Source of the DNA: Zelopaecilomyces penicillatus
Taxonomy: Eukaryota > Ascomycota > Sordariomycetes > Hypocreales > Pseudodiploosporaceae
Direction: 5' to 3'
Assembly (NCBI GenBank): GCA_005765155.1
Contig: VCCP01000004.1
Coordinates: 3,348,001-3,412,000, forward strand
DNA length: 64,000 nucleotides
The position numbers and the translations under genes were made by a program. The notes beneath the pieces are model-generated. The model did no database searches. It was not told where the DNA came from and saw only the letters and a list, made by a program, of their open reading frames with translations. The number at the start of each line of letters is the position of its first letter. The stretch's first letter is position 1. Shown here piece by piece: positions 37,001 to 49,306 of this stretch.

Positions 37001-39387
37001 TAATCTAGATTTAACTATTACTTTTTCTTTAGATTATTATTTTATTTATTATAATTAATTTTATTAATTATATAATAATTATAAATAAGGATCTTAGCCT
37101 TTTATAGCTCTTTTTATAAGAATTAAAACTAATCTTAATAATTAATAAATTAAATCTAATAACCTATAAAGCTATTAAAGCTTATTATAAGGTTATTATC
37201 TTTATTAAAAAATATTAATAAGGTATTAAATTAAGCCTTAGAATAAAGCTAGTTAAACTATTAATTATATTAAATAAAAATATTTATTTAGTTTATATAT
37301 CTTTTTATTAATAGATAATTAAGATCTTTTTTTTATATTATATAAGAAATAAATCCTATAAATTAAAGCTTTAAAGATAATTTTTATATTTTTTAAAGCT
37401 TTTTTAATTTAAAAGGAGAATTAAAAAAGCTTTATATTTTATTAAAATTAATAGATTAATTTATTTTAAAGAATCTAATTAATTTATAAGCTTTTAATTA
37501 AGCTAGAAGATTTATATAATTATTAGAACCTATATTATAGGTATTATAACAGCTATTATAAATATTATAATAGCTTTTATAATTATTATAGCTTTTATTA
37601 TAGCCTTTAGTATAGCTATTATAATTATTAGAAAACCTTAAATCTATATAATTAAACCTTATTTATTTTATAGATATTTATTATAAGTTAAAAATAAAAT
37701 TTATTACTTAAGCTTTTTTAGAATCTATTAACTAAAAATAAGCTTTATAAAACCTTATTAAAAAATAATAGATTAATATTATTTATAGTGAATTTTATTA
37801 AATTTTATAAGCTAAAGTTATATATTTTATTCCTTTTTTAAAGATTTTAAAAGATTAAAAAATCCTTAAAAATAAGTTTTTTCTTAAATTTAAAAAGGAT
37901 CTATAAAACCAGCCCTTAAAATATAAGGCTAGATTTATTATAAAGGATTTTATATAAATTAAAGGAAAAGATTATTTTAAAACCTTTATAACTATGAGTA
38001 TTTCCCTTATCTAATAGATTTTATTAATTTTTATAGCCTTTTATAATTAGAAAATTAAATAAATTAATTTTATAAAGGCTTTTTTAAATAATTAATTATT
38101 TAAGAATATTTTTATAGAATTTCTAAAAGGCTTATCTTTCTTTATAAAGACCTAAACCCTTAAAAACCAGTCTTTAATAGCTTTATTAATTAAGCTTAAC
38201 TATAACCCTATTATAAAATAGATTATCCTATTAAAAAAAACCCTATATAAACTAAAATAAAATCTTTATAAATAATAATAATAATTAATTAAGCTATTAA
38301 TTATTTTAAGGTTTTAATTCTTAATCTTTAATCTAGCTATCTTTATTAATACTTAAATTAATACCTTTATTATTATCTATATTAATAACTACCTTGTTAT
38401 AGGATTTAATTTATTTTATATTAATAAGCTAAAATATCTATTAAATAAGATCTTTATTATAAAAGATAAAGGCTTTATAGTCTTTTTCTTAAGGATTTAA
38501 ATTAATTATAATTAAGCTAAAAGAAAGCTATAATTATATTAATCTTAATATATTAATAAAAAAATTTATATTTTTAGCTATAAAATATAATTTTTATAGC
38601 TATATCTTTATAATTTAAAGTATTAAAAGAATCCTTAAAAAGGGTTCTTATTTTTATTAAATAATAAACTTATTAATAGATTATAAAGATTTTAATATAT
38701 TTTATATTATTTTTTAGGCTTAATATAGCCTTTTTAATTTAATAGCTTTCTTAATATATATAATAAGGTTATATTAATTATTATAATATAGCTAGGAATC
38801 TTTTAAAATATTTAAAAGGCTTTAAAGAATTAGCTATTCTTTATAAGGCTTTAAAACTTATATAGATTAAATAACTAGCTTTTTAATTATTAGGTTATTT
38901 AAATAATGATTTTATAAACTATAAAGCTATTAATAAATCTATTTATAAATATCTCTTTAAGCTAGTTAATAAGCTTATTTATTAAAAGATAAAGAGATAG
39001 ATTATTATAGTCTTTTTAATTATAAAAGCTGAATTAAATACTTTAATAAAGGCTATAAAAGAGCTAAAATAGCTTTCTAAGCTTTTTATAAAGCTAAAAA
39101 TCCTTTTTTAATAATCTATAGATTTATATTATAATAATATAGCCTTTATAAATAATATTAAGAACTTTAATTAATATATCTAAATTAAGTATACCTTATT
39201 AAAATTCTATTATATTATATAAGAAATAATTAATAGGCTATTTAAGATAAATTATCTTATAATTAAGACTATATTTATTAATAGATTAATTAAGGCTTTA
39301 ATAAGCCTTATTTTTTAAGGCTTTTTAAGCCTATTAAATCTATAAAAACCCTTTATTAAAAGCTAGTTATATATTATATAGCTTATT
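34038..39387 (+). pseudogene. Copia polyprotein of element C, heavily RIP-mutated
   Basis: It aligns in order with elements A and B: gag about 34600-35700, protease and integrase about 35750-37100, reverse transcriptase about 37850-38500 (YKARFIIKDF near 37920; the YIDD-type site near 38385 reads YINN) and RNase H to about 39350. Stops occur every few codons. The central catalytic residues are lost by Asp-to-Asn changes. Confidence 0.88.
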
Positions 39388-39395
39388 AAAGGGAG
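39388..39395 (+). other. Polypurine tract of copia element C
   Basis: AAAGGGAG directly before the 3' LTR, matching AGAGGGAG before the LTR of element A. It survived RIP although its surroundings did not. Confidence 0.65.
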
Positions 39396-39823
39396 TGTTA
39401 AAATAAGTAGGTTTTATATAATAGCCTGACCTATTATAAGATTAATAGCTAGACCTGCTATAAGATAATAGCCTGATCTGCTATAAGACCTAAAAAGCCT
39501 GTACAGCCTAACCTATTATATCAGGCTAAACTAGTAAAATAAGGGCTTATCCCTTATACCTTTTTTTTTTTATTATTTAAAATACTTAGAAATCTAAAGA
39601 AATATTATTTAGAATTCTTAAATAATTCTAAATAATCCTAATATTATTTAGATATATAAGATAATTAAATTCCTAATTAAATCCTGTTTTTCCTTTTATA
39701 TTAATAATATAATTATTTCTTTCTTCTTTTCTTTAGAATTTATTTTGAATAATTATTTACTGTTTTTCTTTTATTATTATAGCTATTAGTTTTAATTATA
39801 ATCTTATACTATAAATTATAATA
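39396..39823 (+). repeat. 3' LTR of copia element C
   Basis: 428 bp, starts TGTTAAAATAAGTAGG, same length as the 5' LTR; followed by the duplication CTATT. Confidence 0.94.
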
Positions 39824-39828
39824 CTATT

Positions 39829-41011
39829 AAATAATAAGCTTTTTTTAAATTTAAAAATATATATTAAAAAGTATTATTATTTTATTATTTTAATTTATAA
39901 TATTAAATATATTTTAAGATTAATATATTTAAATTTATAATAATAATTATTATATTATAATAAAATAATAAATTTATATAATATCTTATAGCTTTTTAAT
40001 CTTAAATATTTATATTAATAAAGATTAATTATAATATCTTTAATTAAAAAATATTTATTATTATTTATTTATTTTAATATTAATAAAGATATATAAAAGA
40101 ATTTATAGAATAAATAAAGATATTATTTAATTATTAAAGCCTTAAATCTTTTATATTTTAAATATAATTATTAAAATAATAAGCTAGATAATATATAATA
40201 TTAATATTTTATAATTTTATTATTAAATATTAATTAAATAAATTAAATCTAATAAATATTTTATTAATATATTTAAATTATAAATATAAAGCTTTAAATA
40301 ATATAGATTTATCTTCTAGATTATAATCTAAATTTATAAAGTTTATTATAATTAATTAAGATAATAATAATCTTTTATTAAAGAATTATTTAAAATCTTA
40401 TTTATAAATAAAATCTATAATAGATTATAAATAAAGAATTCTATTAAAAATAATAAAAGAGATATTTTTATAAAAAATATTTTATAATATTAATATTTCT
40501 TAATCTTTATAAGAATTTATTAAGAATATTTAATTTAATAATAAAAAGATATATTAATAAAATATAGATTTATTATAAAAGAAAAATAATAATAATATTA
40601 GATATTAATTAATAGATATATATAATTTTATTAAATCTAAAAATTATATTTATATTCTAGAAGAATTATATTTAAGAAATAAATTATTTTAGTTTTATTA
40701 TAATAACCCTTTATCTAGATATTTTAATATTAATTATACTTTAAAACTATTATAATAAAAATTTTAATAATAGTTTATAAATAAAGATATTAAAAGATAT
40801 ATTATAAATTATAATATTTATTAAATTATAATACTATAATATTATTTATTATATAAATCCTTAAATTCTTTATTAATATTTATATAATTATAAAAATAGA
40901 TCTTAATAAATTTTATTATTAAATTATTATTAATAATTTTAAATATAAAAAAAATAGATTTAATATTAATTATTATTAATAGATATATTAAATATATCTT
41001 ATATTTTATTA

Positions 41012-41104
<93 letters not shown>

Positions 41105-42953
41105 GCTAATTAAATTATTTTTTAATAAAATAGAAATATATTATAAAATATTAAAAAGTTATTATACTAGATTAAAGATTAACTTTATAAACTAGTTTTA
41201 ATTAAAATTATACTTTATCTTATAAATAAATATTATCTTTTAATAATATTTTATTTATAAATAAAGAATTAAATAAAAATAATAAATTAAATATTTAAAT
41301 ATTATTTTTAATAATAATTATATAAGGCTTTAATAGATTATAATCTAGATTTTAGTATAATAAATAAAAATAATTAAATAATATAAATTCTTATAATTAA
41401 ATCCTATATTAGGATTTTAATTAAAATATGAAAAAAGGTTAAAGAATAATTAATAGAATATTATAATAAAATAAATAAAATACTATAATAAAGGATATCT
41501 ATTTATAGATTTTAAATAAGGATTCTTAATTATATTTAATATTAAGAATTTAAAATTAAAAATAAAATATAAGCTAATATTATACTTTATTAATTTATTT
41601 AAAGTATTATAGCTTATTAAAATATAAATATATTAATTAACTTTATTTAATTAATATATAAAGCTTTATAATACTTTTTATATTAGCTTATTTAAACCTT
41701 AAAAAAAAAAATTTAAATACTTTATTTATATTAGAATTTAAAGATAAAGAAAAATAAGAAATTAAAGAAATTAATAATTAAGCTATAATAAAAGATAAAT
41801 AATATTATTTTATTAAATAAAAGAATTAATCTTTAAAATATAATTAATAGATTATAATAAATAATATTAATATATTAAAGGTATTAATAGTTTTTAATAA
41901 AATATTAATAAAAATATTATAAAAGATTATTAAAAAACTATTAAAAAAAAGCTAAAAGCTTAATAAAATAAAATAAAATAATATTATATTTTAACTTAAA
42001 TAATAAGATATATCTTTAAATGTATTATAAATAAATAATAGCTTTTATAAAATTAATTTTTAAAAAATAATAATAAAAAGAAATAATAATATAATATAAA
42101 GAAACCTTAATTAAATATATTTAAATATATAAGGAAAATATAATAATTTATTAATAAATTTATTATTAATATTATTCTTTTTATTTATTATATTTTTAAT
42201 ACTCTTATAATAATTATAAAGAATAATCTATTAAATAATATACCTTTTATTATTTTTATTTAAATAAAGAATTTTATTCTTTTTTAAAATATTTAATTTA
42301 TCTTTAAAAAAGATTTTTATAGATCTTTATTATTTAATAGTTTATTATTATTAAAATATTAATAATATTTAATAATAATATTTTTATTAAACTTATAATT
42401 AGATTAAATAGCTCTTTAAATTAATATTAAGTAATAATAAGAGTATTTTTATATTAAATAATAAATCAATTATATATAGTTTTAATAGAATTATATTCCA
42501 TTAAAAGAATAATAAAGCTAAATTTATAATAATATATTATTTAAATATTATTAAAAGTTAAACAAAGGTTTAATAAAATATAATATATATTCTTAATAAA
42601 TAATAAATTTTTATAATTTAATTAATTCTTTTTAATTAAATTAATAAGAGAATCTAATATTTAATTAAATTTTAAATATAATCTTATATAATAATAAAAG
42701 GATTAAATAATAATGCAAATATTAAAAATTATTAAATAAAAAGCTATAATATTATTTACTTATAAAGAATATTTAATTAATTATTTATTATATTATTTAT
42801 ATCTTTTAATATAAATATTAATAAAAGTATAAAATATTTCTATAATTTTTATAGGCTTTATTTTATATTTTATTTTATTATTATTAATAATTAAAGAAAT
42901 ATAAAAGTCATATATATATTATTAACTTTATATTATAATAATAAGAGAATAAT
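39829..42953 (+). pseudogene. Gypsy E internal region, 3' part (RT end, RNase H, integrase)
   Basis: Continuation of gypsy E after the copia insertion, assigned by position between the insertion and the 3' LTR. Codon-level decay is too strong for me to point to an integrase motif. It contains the (TAA)28 microsatellite. Confidence 0.6.
41020..41103. repeat. Perfect (TAA)28 microsatellite
   Basis: 84 bp of uninterrupted TAA triplets (28 units) inside the 3' part of gypsy E. The perfect array argues for recent slippage expansion, after the RIP that produced the AT-rich background. Confidence 0.95.
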
Positions 42954-43143
42954 TATAATAGAATTATAAGATATAATATATATATACCTAGAATAATATA
43001 TAATCTTTAAATATATAATACTTTTTAGCTTACTTTTATTATTATAATATAAATAAAGTAAATAATAATCTTTTATAATAAATATATTTAAATATAATTA
43101 TTTTTATCCTATTTAATTATTATAAATTAAACTTGTTATTATA
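42954..43143 (+). repeat. 3' LTR of gypsy E (190 bp)
   Basis: Same length as 30671-30860 and followed by the duplication TTTAT. Confidence 0.85.
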
Positions 43144-43148
43144 TTTAT

Positions 43149-45618
43149 CTTTTTTATAATTATAATAAAAAAGATTATTAAAATAATCCTTAATAAATAT
43201 ATCTTTAATATTATAAAATAAATAAGCCTTTTATTAAAAGATTAAATAAGAAATTAAATAAATTAAAATAATAAGATTATATTCTTTATAATTATAAAGA
43301 ATATATTAAAGATTTAGATTTATAATAATAATATAATATTGTTTTTATTAAATATTAAAAAGAATTTTAATATAATCTTATATTATAAGCTCCTTTAAAT
43401 CTTTTATAAAGAAGAGTATTTAAAATAAATAATAAATTAATTATATAATTATCTTAATAAAAGAATAATAAAATTAGATTTTACTTAAAATTTAAGGCTT
43501 AAATATACTATAATTTATTAATAATATAAACTTATTTAATAATAGCTTTAATATAAATAATATTAATTTTTAAAAGAATTAAGATAATATATATAATATA
43601 AATATTATATTTATATAATATTATTAAGGTTTATAAAGCTATTTTTATTTATCTTTTTAAATTAAAAACCTTTATATTATTATTATATCTTTATCTTATT
43701 TAATAAAAAGCTAAAGGTTTAAATTATTTCTAAATCTATATAATCTTATTTAAATAAATATATAATATTATAATAATATTAATATAATTATAATACTATA
43801 TATAATTAAACTAATATAATATAAGATTTTTATTTAAGATAAATAAGCTTTTTAGCCTTTAATAATTATAAAATAAAAATCTAAGAAAAGTCTTTATATA
43901 TTACTAAAAGAAATATTAATAATTATAAAGATTATAAATCTATTATATAATTATTATATTATTTATATAAATAAATTAAAAAGCTTTATAAGAATATAAT
44001 AATTTAATTAAAATAAAAAGCTTATTATTTATATAAATAGGAATTAAAAGAATAAGATTAAAAGCTTTTTTTTATTATTAAATAATTCTCTTATATTTTA
44101 TATTATTATATAACTATAAAAATAAAAAAAGAGAGATTATTAAATATCTTATCTTATAATATTAGAATATATTAGATTATTATTAATAAGCTATTAAATA
44201 GGTTATAATATCTTTTAAAATAAATTTAATTTGTATTATTATAAGGTATTTAAGAATTATATATTAAATATAATAAAACTATAATAATATCTATATATTA
44301 TTATTCTTTATTTTTATATTATAAAAACTTATAATATTAAAAAAGATTTTAATCTTTTATTAAAAGGTTTATTTATATAATAAGAATATAGTAAAATTAA
44401 AAAAATTTATATAATAATATAAAAGCAATTTAATTATCTTTTTAATTAATTTATATAAATAATAAAAGAAATAAGATTTATTTATAATTTAATAATAATA
44501 TTAATATATTATTATAATAATATAATAGTTTATATATTTTATTATAATTATAATATATATTATAATAATAAATACAATATTAATTAAAGCCTAAAAAGAT
44601 ATTAATAATAATATAATAATAAGATTAAAATAAAAATATAATAAAATTAAAATTAAAATAATATATTAATAAAATTAAAATAATATATTAATAATATTAT
44701 AATAATATATTAATCTTTAAATTCTTTATAATAATATATAAATAATAAATATATTTATTAAAGTTAATAATAATAATATAATAAAGTTAAATCTATTTAT
44801 AGTATAATATAGTAATTATTTTAAAAAAAATAAGATCTTTTTTTTTAAAAAAAGTAATTTATAATCTTTTTTTAATAGGAAATTAATTATAATAAAAATA
44901 TAATAAAAATAAATAAACTTATTAATAATAAAGCTAGTATTTTAAAAGGATTCTTTTTTTTTAAGATTTATTTATTAAATCTAGCTTAAATTATATAAAA
45001 AGAAAGAAGCTATAAGAATATAATACTTTTTATAATAAAAGAAAAAGAATAATAATAATATTATTAATTATTTAAAATTAATTTAAATAAAAAATAAAAT
45101 AATAATAAGGATAATTTATTAGGAAATATTATATAAAAATATATTAATAATTTAAAATATTTTAATATTATAAAAGTATAATTAATATTCTTAATTTAAA
45201 GAAAAGAAAAAAAATTATATAATATAAATAATAAAGATATATAATAATAGAATTATAAGATTATTAATAATTATTAATAATATAAGAAAAAATAAAACTA
45301 TTATAATAATATCTTAAAATAATAATAAATTATAAAATTATTAAAAATAAATAAAAGAATAGAATTTTATAAAAAATAATAAAATTCTAAATCTAATAAA
45401 CTTTAAGATAATCTTTATAATAAATTAATTATATTTGATTAAGTATATAATATATATTAATTTAGCTTTAAACCTAGCTTTATTAATCTTTAATTATTTA
45501 ATTTTAGTGTAAAACATTTAAAGATATTATATATATTACACTAATTCTTTATTAATTATTAAATATAAAGATAAAATCTATTATATATAAATAAATAAAA
45601 AATAATATTATAATAATA
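43149..45618. other. AT-rich DNA with a possible plus-strand coding relic
   Basis: The plus strand near 43380-43600 reads protein-like (YNYLNKRIIKLDFTQNLRLK, then a Gln/Tyr-rich stretch that may have been Arg-rich before RIP). No known domain was recognised. No LTRs or terminal repeats found. The rest is featureless A/T. Confidence 0.35.
45504..45544. repeat. Inverted repeat TTAGTGTAA…TTACACTAA
   Basis: Exact 9-bp arms at 45504-45512 and 45536-45544 separated by 23 bp. It stands out because it keeps TGT/ACA in a region where those contexts are nearly gone. It lies 74 bp upstream of element F1. Function unknown. Confidence 0.5.
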
Positions 45619-45774
45619 TATTATAATTATTAAATTATATTATTAAATACTATATATATATTATAATAATAAAATAATAAAATAATTTATTTCTTTATTT
45701 ATTTTATTAAATTATTAAATAATTAATATATAAGATTAAATAAAAGAATAAAAATATTCTTTTTAAATATAATA
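45619..45774 (+). repeat. 5' LTR of F1
   Basis: 156 bp, aligned with 47566-47719 and with 55475-55607. The sequence following it (TAATAATAATTACTTATAAT) also follows the F2 LTR. Confidence 0.7.
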
Positions 45775-47565
45775 ATTAATAATAATTACTTATAATAATT
45801 ATATAACCCTTATCCCTATATAATTATTATTTAAAAAAATTATTTTATTTAATAAATTCTTATCTTTTAATAATTTAATCTATTAATAATATATTTATTA
45901 TTAGAATAAATATCTAGAAATAAATAATAAGGTATTGATTATTAAATATACTATTAAATTTATATAAATAAAGTATTTATATATAATAATTATTATTAAA
46001 AAGGATATTAAAAGAGCTAAGAAATTATTAAATACTATTAATTAATATACTTTAACTATTAAAACCTAAAAATGTTTATTATTCTATTTCTTTTTTAATA
46101 AAATTAAAGAAAAAAATAAATTTATTTAATATTTATAGAAATAATATAAATAATACCTAGATTAAATATTAAATATAATTATTTTATTTATAATTAAAAT
46201 ATAATAAATAAGAAAAGAAAAAGAGCTTATATAAACTATAATAAATATAATTAAAACCTATAAATAAAAAACCCTTATTTAGAAATTATAAAAAATATAT
46301 TTAAAAAAAAAAAAGAATAAAAAACAATATTTAATATATTAAGAATAAATTTACAAATAATACTATTAAAAAGAAAATAAAAGAAAAAGAAATAAAAAGA
46401 AAAAGAAATTATTAACTAATAAAAAAGATTAATTTTATTAATTTTATTAAAAAGAAAATCTATTATAAAGATTAATAAAAAAGGTATTTTATTATAATAA
46501 ATTAATAAATAACTTTATTTAATATAAGATATTTAATATTTAATTTTTTAATTTATTATATATTTTAAAAATCTAGATAATAAAGAATTAAAGATATATT
46601 ATTATATATTAATAACTAAATATTTTATTATATTAAATTAGATTATAAAGGTTTTTTTATATTAATTAATATAATAATTATAAAATTTAAAATAATTAAA
46701 ATTCTTTTTTAAAGAAAATAATAAATATAAATTAAATTAAATAATATTAAAAATAAAATATCTTAAATATAAATATTAATTAAATATTAAATTTAAAATT
46801 TATATTAATATTATATATTATTAAAGTATTTAAATAAATCCTAAATAAAAATAAATAAATATAATATATATTATTAATAAATCTTAATAATCTTAATAAT
46901 TTTTAATTCTTATTATATATAATTAAAATAACTTTTTTTAATTAAATAATTTAAAGAATTATTTTTAATTTATTAATAAAATAAATCTTAATAATAAAGC
47001 TATAAAAAACTTTATTTATAAGATTTATTATATAAATTAATATATATCTTTTAATAATTAATAAATTAAATAAAGATTATTAAAAGAATTATATATTAAA
47101 TTTAAATAAAAATAATTTTAGAAAAGGATTTAATATATATAAATAAATAAAATTTTAAGATATAAGAAATCTAATTTATTATATAATAAAAGATTAAATA
47201 AATCTATATTTTTATTTTAAATAGATTATTTATATTAATATTAAAATAATTAAATATTATAATTAAAAATAATTTAATTTAATTATTAAGAAATTAAATT
47301 ATAATAATATTAAAAATCTATTAATAAAATAAAAAAAGAATAAAATAAAAATATAATAAAGAACAAAAGTATTAATAAATATTTTATTATTATAAAAAGA
47401 TTTAAATATAATTAAATAAATAAAAATAAATTTATAAAAGAAAATTATAATTTTAAAATAAGATTTAAATTTATTAATAAAGAATTAAAATTAAATAATT
47501 TAATATATAAAATTAATAATAAAATAAATAATAAAGAATTAAATTTTCTTTTTATAATTAATAAT

Positions 47566-47719
47566 TATTATAATTATTAAATTATATTATTAAATATTAT
47601 AAATATTATAATAATTAAATAATTAAATTATTTATTTTTTTATTTATTTAATTAAATTATTAAATAATTAATATATAAGATTAAATAAAAGATTAAAGAT
47701 ATTTCTTTTATATATAATA
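47566..47719 (+). repeat. 3' LTR of F1
   Basis: 154 bp; the central block (AAATTATTAAATAATTAATA, then TATAAGATTAAATAAAAGA) is identical to the 5' LTR. Confidence 0.7.
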
Positions 47720-48200
47720 TAATATAATGAAATATTAATATAAAAATAAAAAAAGGATTTTTTATTTATTAAATTAAAAAAGGTTATATATTTTATAAAA
47801 AGATTAATTTAAATATAAAAATTAAATTAATATAATTATAAAATTAATAATAATAATAATAATAATATTAATAATAAAATTCTTTTATTTTAATAAAATA
47901 TATTTTAAGTAATATTATTTTAAATAATACTTTTTAATTAATTAAAGATTTTTTAAAAATAAAAAAAATTTATATTATAAAAATAATAAAATTTATATAA
48001 TAAAATAATTAATTATTTAATTATTTTAGATTTATTAATAAATAAATATAAATCTTATTATATTAAATTAATTTTATATTATTAATATAATATTAATATA
48101 ATAGTTTTTTAAATTATTAATAAAGATATTTTTAATTAATAAATATAAATCCTTTTAATTAATTATTAAAAACACATTTTTAAAATTTAATATATTAATT

Positions 48201-48375
48201 ATAATAATATTATATAAGCTATAATAATATTATATAAACTATAATAATATTATATAAGCTATAATAATATTATATAAACTATAATAATATTATATAAATT
48301 ATAATAATATTATATAAGCTATAATAATATTATATAAGCTATAATAATATTATATAAGCTATAATAATATTATAT
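48201..48375. repeat. 20-bp tandem repeat, about 8.75 copies
   Basis: The unit ATAATAATATTATATAAGCT repeats in exact 20-bp register from 48201. Variation is confined to the last four bases (AGCT, AACT, AATT), i.e. RIP-type G-to-A and C-to-T. The final copy is partial. Confidence 0.95.
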
Positions 48376-49214
48376 ATTTATAATAATATAATAATATAAT
48401 TTTTCTTTTAAATTTATTTATTTATTTAAAAATATTATTAATTTAAATTATTATTTTAAATTTAATATTAAATTACTTATTATTATAATTAATTAAAATA
48501 TATAAAAATTATAAAAATAAAGATTATAAAAAAATTATAATATTAAAAAAAACAAAAAAAATAATTTTTTATTAAATTAAAAAATTTTTATATATTTTAA
48601 AATTTTATAAATATTAAATCTTTTAAAAAATCTAAATTATAATATATAAATAATAATAAATAAAAAATAATAATAATATTAAAAAAAAATTTAATATTAA
48701 AAAACTTTTTTAAAATATTAAAAAAAATATTATTAAATTAAAAATTTATAATTAAAAAATAAAAAATAAAAAAAAATATTATAAAATTAAAATTTTTAAA
48801 TTTTATATATATTTTTTTTATTTTTATTTTATTATTTTAATTATTTATTTTATTAAAATTTATATTTTTTTTTATTATTAAAGATATAATAAATTAAAAT
48901 TTATAAAATTAAAATATTTTATTAATATTTTTAAATAAAAAAAAAATAATCTTTATAATATTATTAAATAAAAATAATATTAAAAAATAATTAATAATTA
49001 TTAAATTTAAATTAAAAAAAAAATTATTAAAATTTTAATTAATTAAAATTTTAAATAAATTATAATTATTTAATTTTATAAAAGCTTTTATTTTAAAAAA
49101 GATTTTTTAAATTTATTTAAAGATTTTAATAAGAATATAAATTTAAAAATTAAAATTTTAAAAAAATTAAAATAAAAATAAATTATATTATAAAAATAAA
49201 TTTATTAATAATAA

Positions 49215-49306
49215 TTTTTATATAATTATATTTTATTATTTAATAATTATTTAATAATTATTTTTATATAATTATATTTTATTATTTAATAATTATTTAA
49301 TAATTA
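49215..49306. repeat. 46-bp exact tandem duplication
   Basis: 49215-49260 and 49261-49306 are identical, starting TTTTTATATAATTATATTTT. Recent slippage or duplication in AT-rich DNA. Confidence 0.9.

Larger units (their letters stand above)
33596..39823 (+). mobile_element. Complete Ty1/copia retrotransposon C, nested in gypsy E
   Basis: 6228 bp with LTRs of equal length (428 bp) and a perfect 5-bp target duplication, CTATT, at 33591-33595 and 39824-39828. The internal region is colinear with elements A and B but carries many more C-to-T/G-to-A changes, leaving no ORF. It is inserted in the gypsy E reverse transcriptase region and is therefore younger than E. Confidence 0.95.
30671..43143 (+). 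mobile_element. Ty3/gypsy retrotransposon E, containing nested copia element C
   Basis: Two 190-bp direct repeats (30671-30860 and 42954-43143) begin TATAATAGAATTATAAGATA and end TTATTATA. They are flanked by the same 5 bp, TTTAT (30666-30670 and 43144-43148). The distance is 12.5 kb; removing copia element C and its extra duplication leaves 6.2 kb, a normal gypsy size. A gypsy reverse transcriptase on the plus strand is split by C. A purine-rich run (AATAAGAGAA, about 42940-42949) precedes the right LTR, fitting the plus orientation. Confidence 0.85.
45619..47719 (+). mobile_element. F1: short LTR element, deletion derivative of gypsy family F
   Basis: Direct repeats of 156 bp (45619-45774) and 154 bp (47566-47719) begin TATTATAATTATTAAATTAT and end ATATAATA. 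They are flanked by TAATA (45614-45618 and 47720-47724). Its 5' internal part (45775 to about 46160) is colinear with 55608-55970 of F2. Its 3' part (about 46190-47500) is colinear with about 62210-63650 of F2. The intervening ~6.2 kb of F2, which holds RT, integrase and most of the chromodomain, is missing. F1 is thus a non-autonomous internal-deletion copy. The duplication is AT-only, so slightly weaker evidence. Confidence 0.7.

Noticed and set aside
41020..41103. CRISPR-like or centromeric repeat
   Set aside because: It is a plain trinucleotide microsatellite without spacers; none of the arrays in the window has repeat-spacer structure.
49027..49054. 28-bp palindrome TTAAAATTTTAATTAATTAA…
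   Set aside because: Composed only of A and T in DNA that is almost all A/T, so symmetry of this length is expected now and then.
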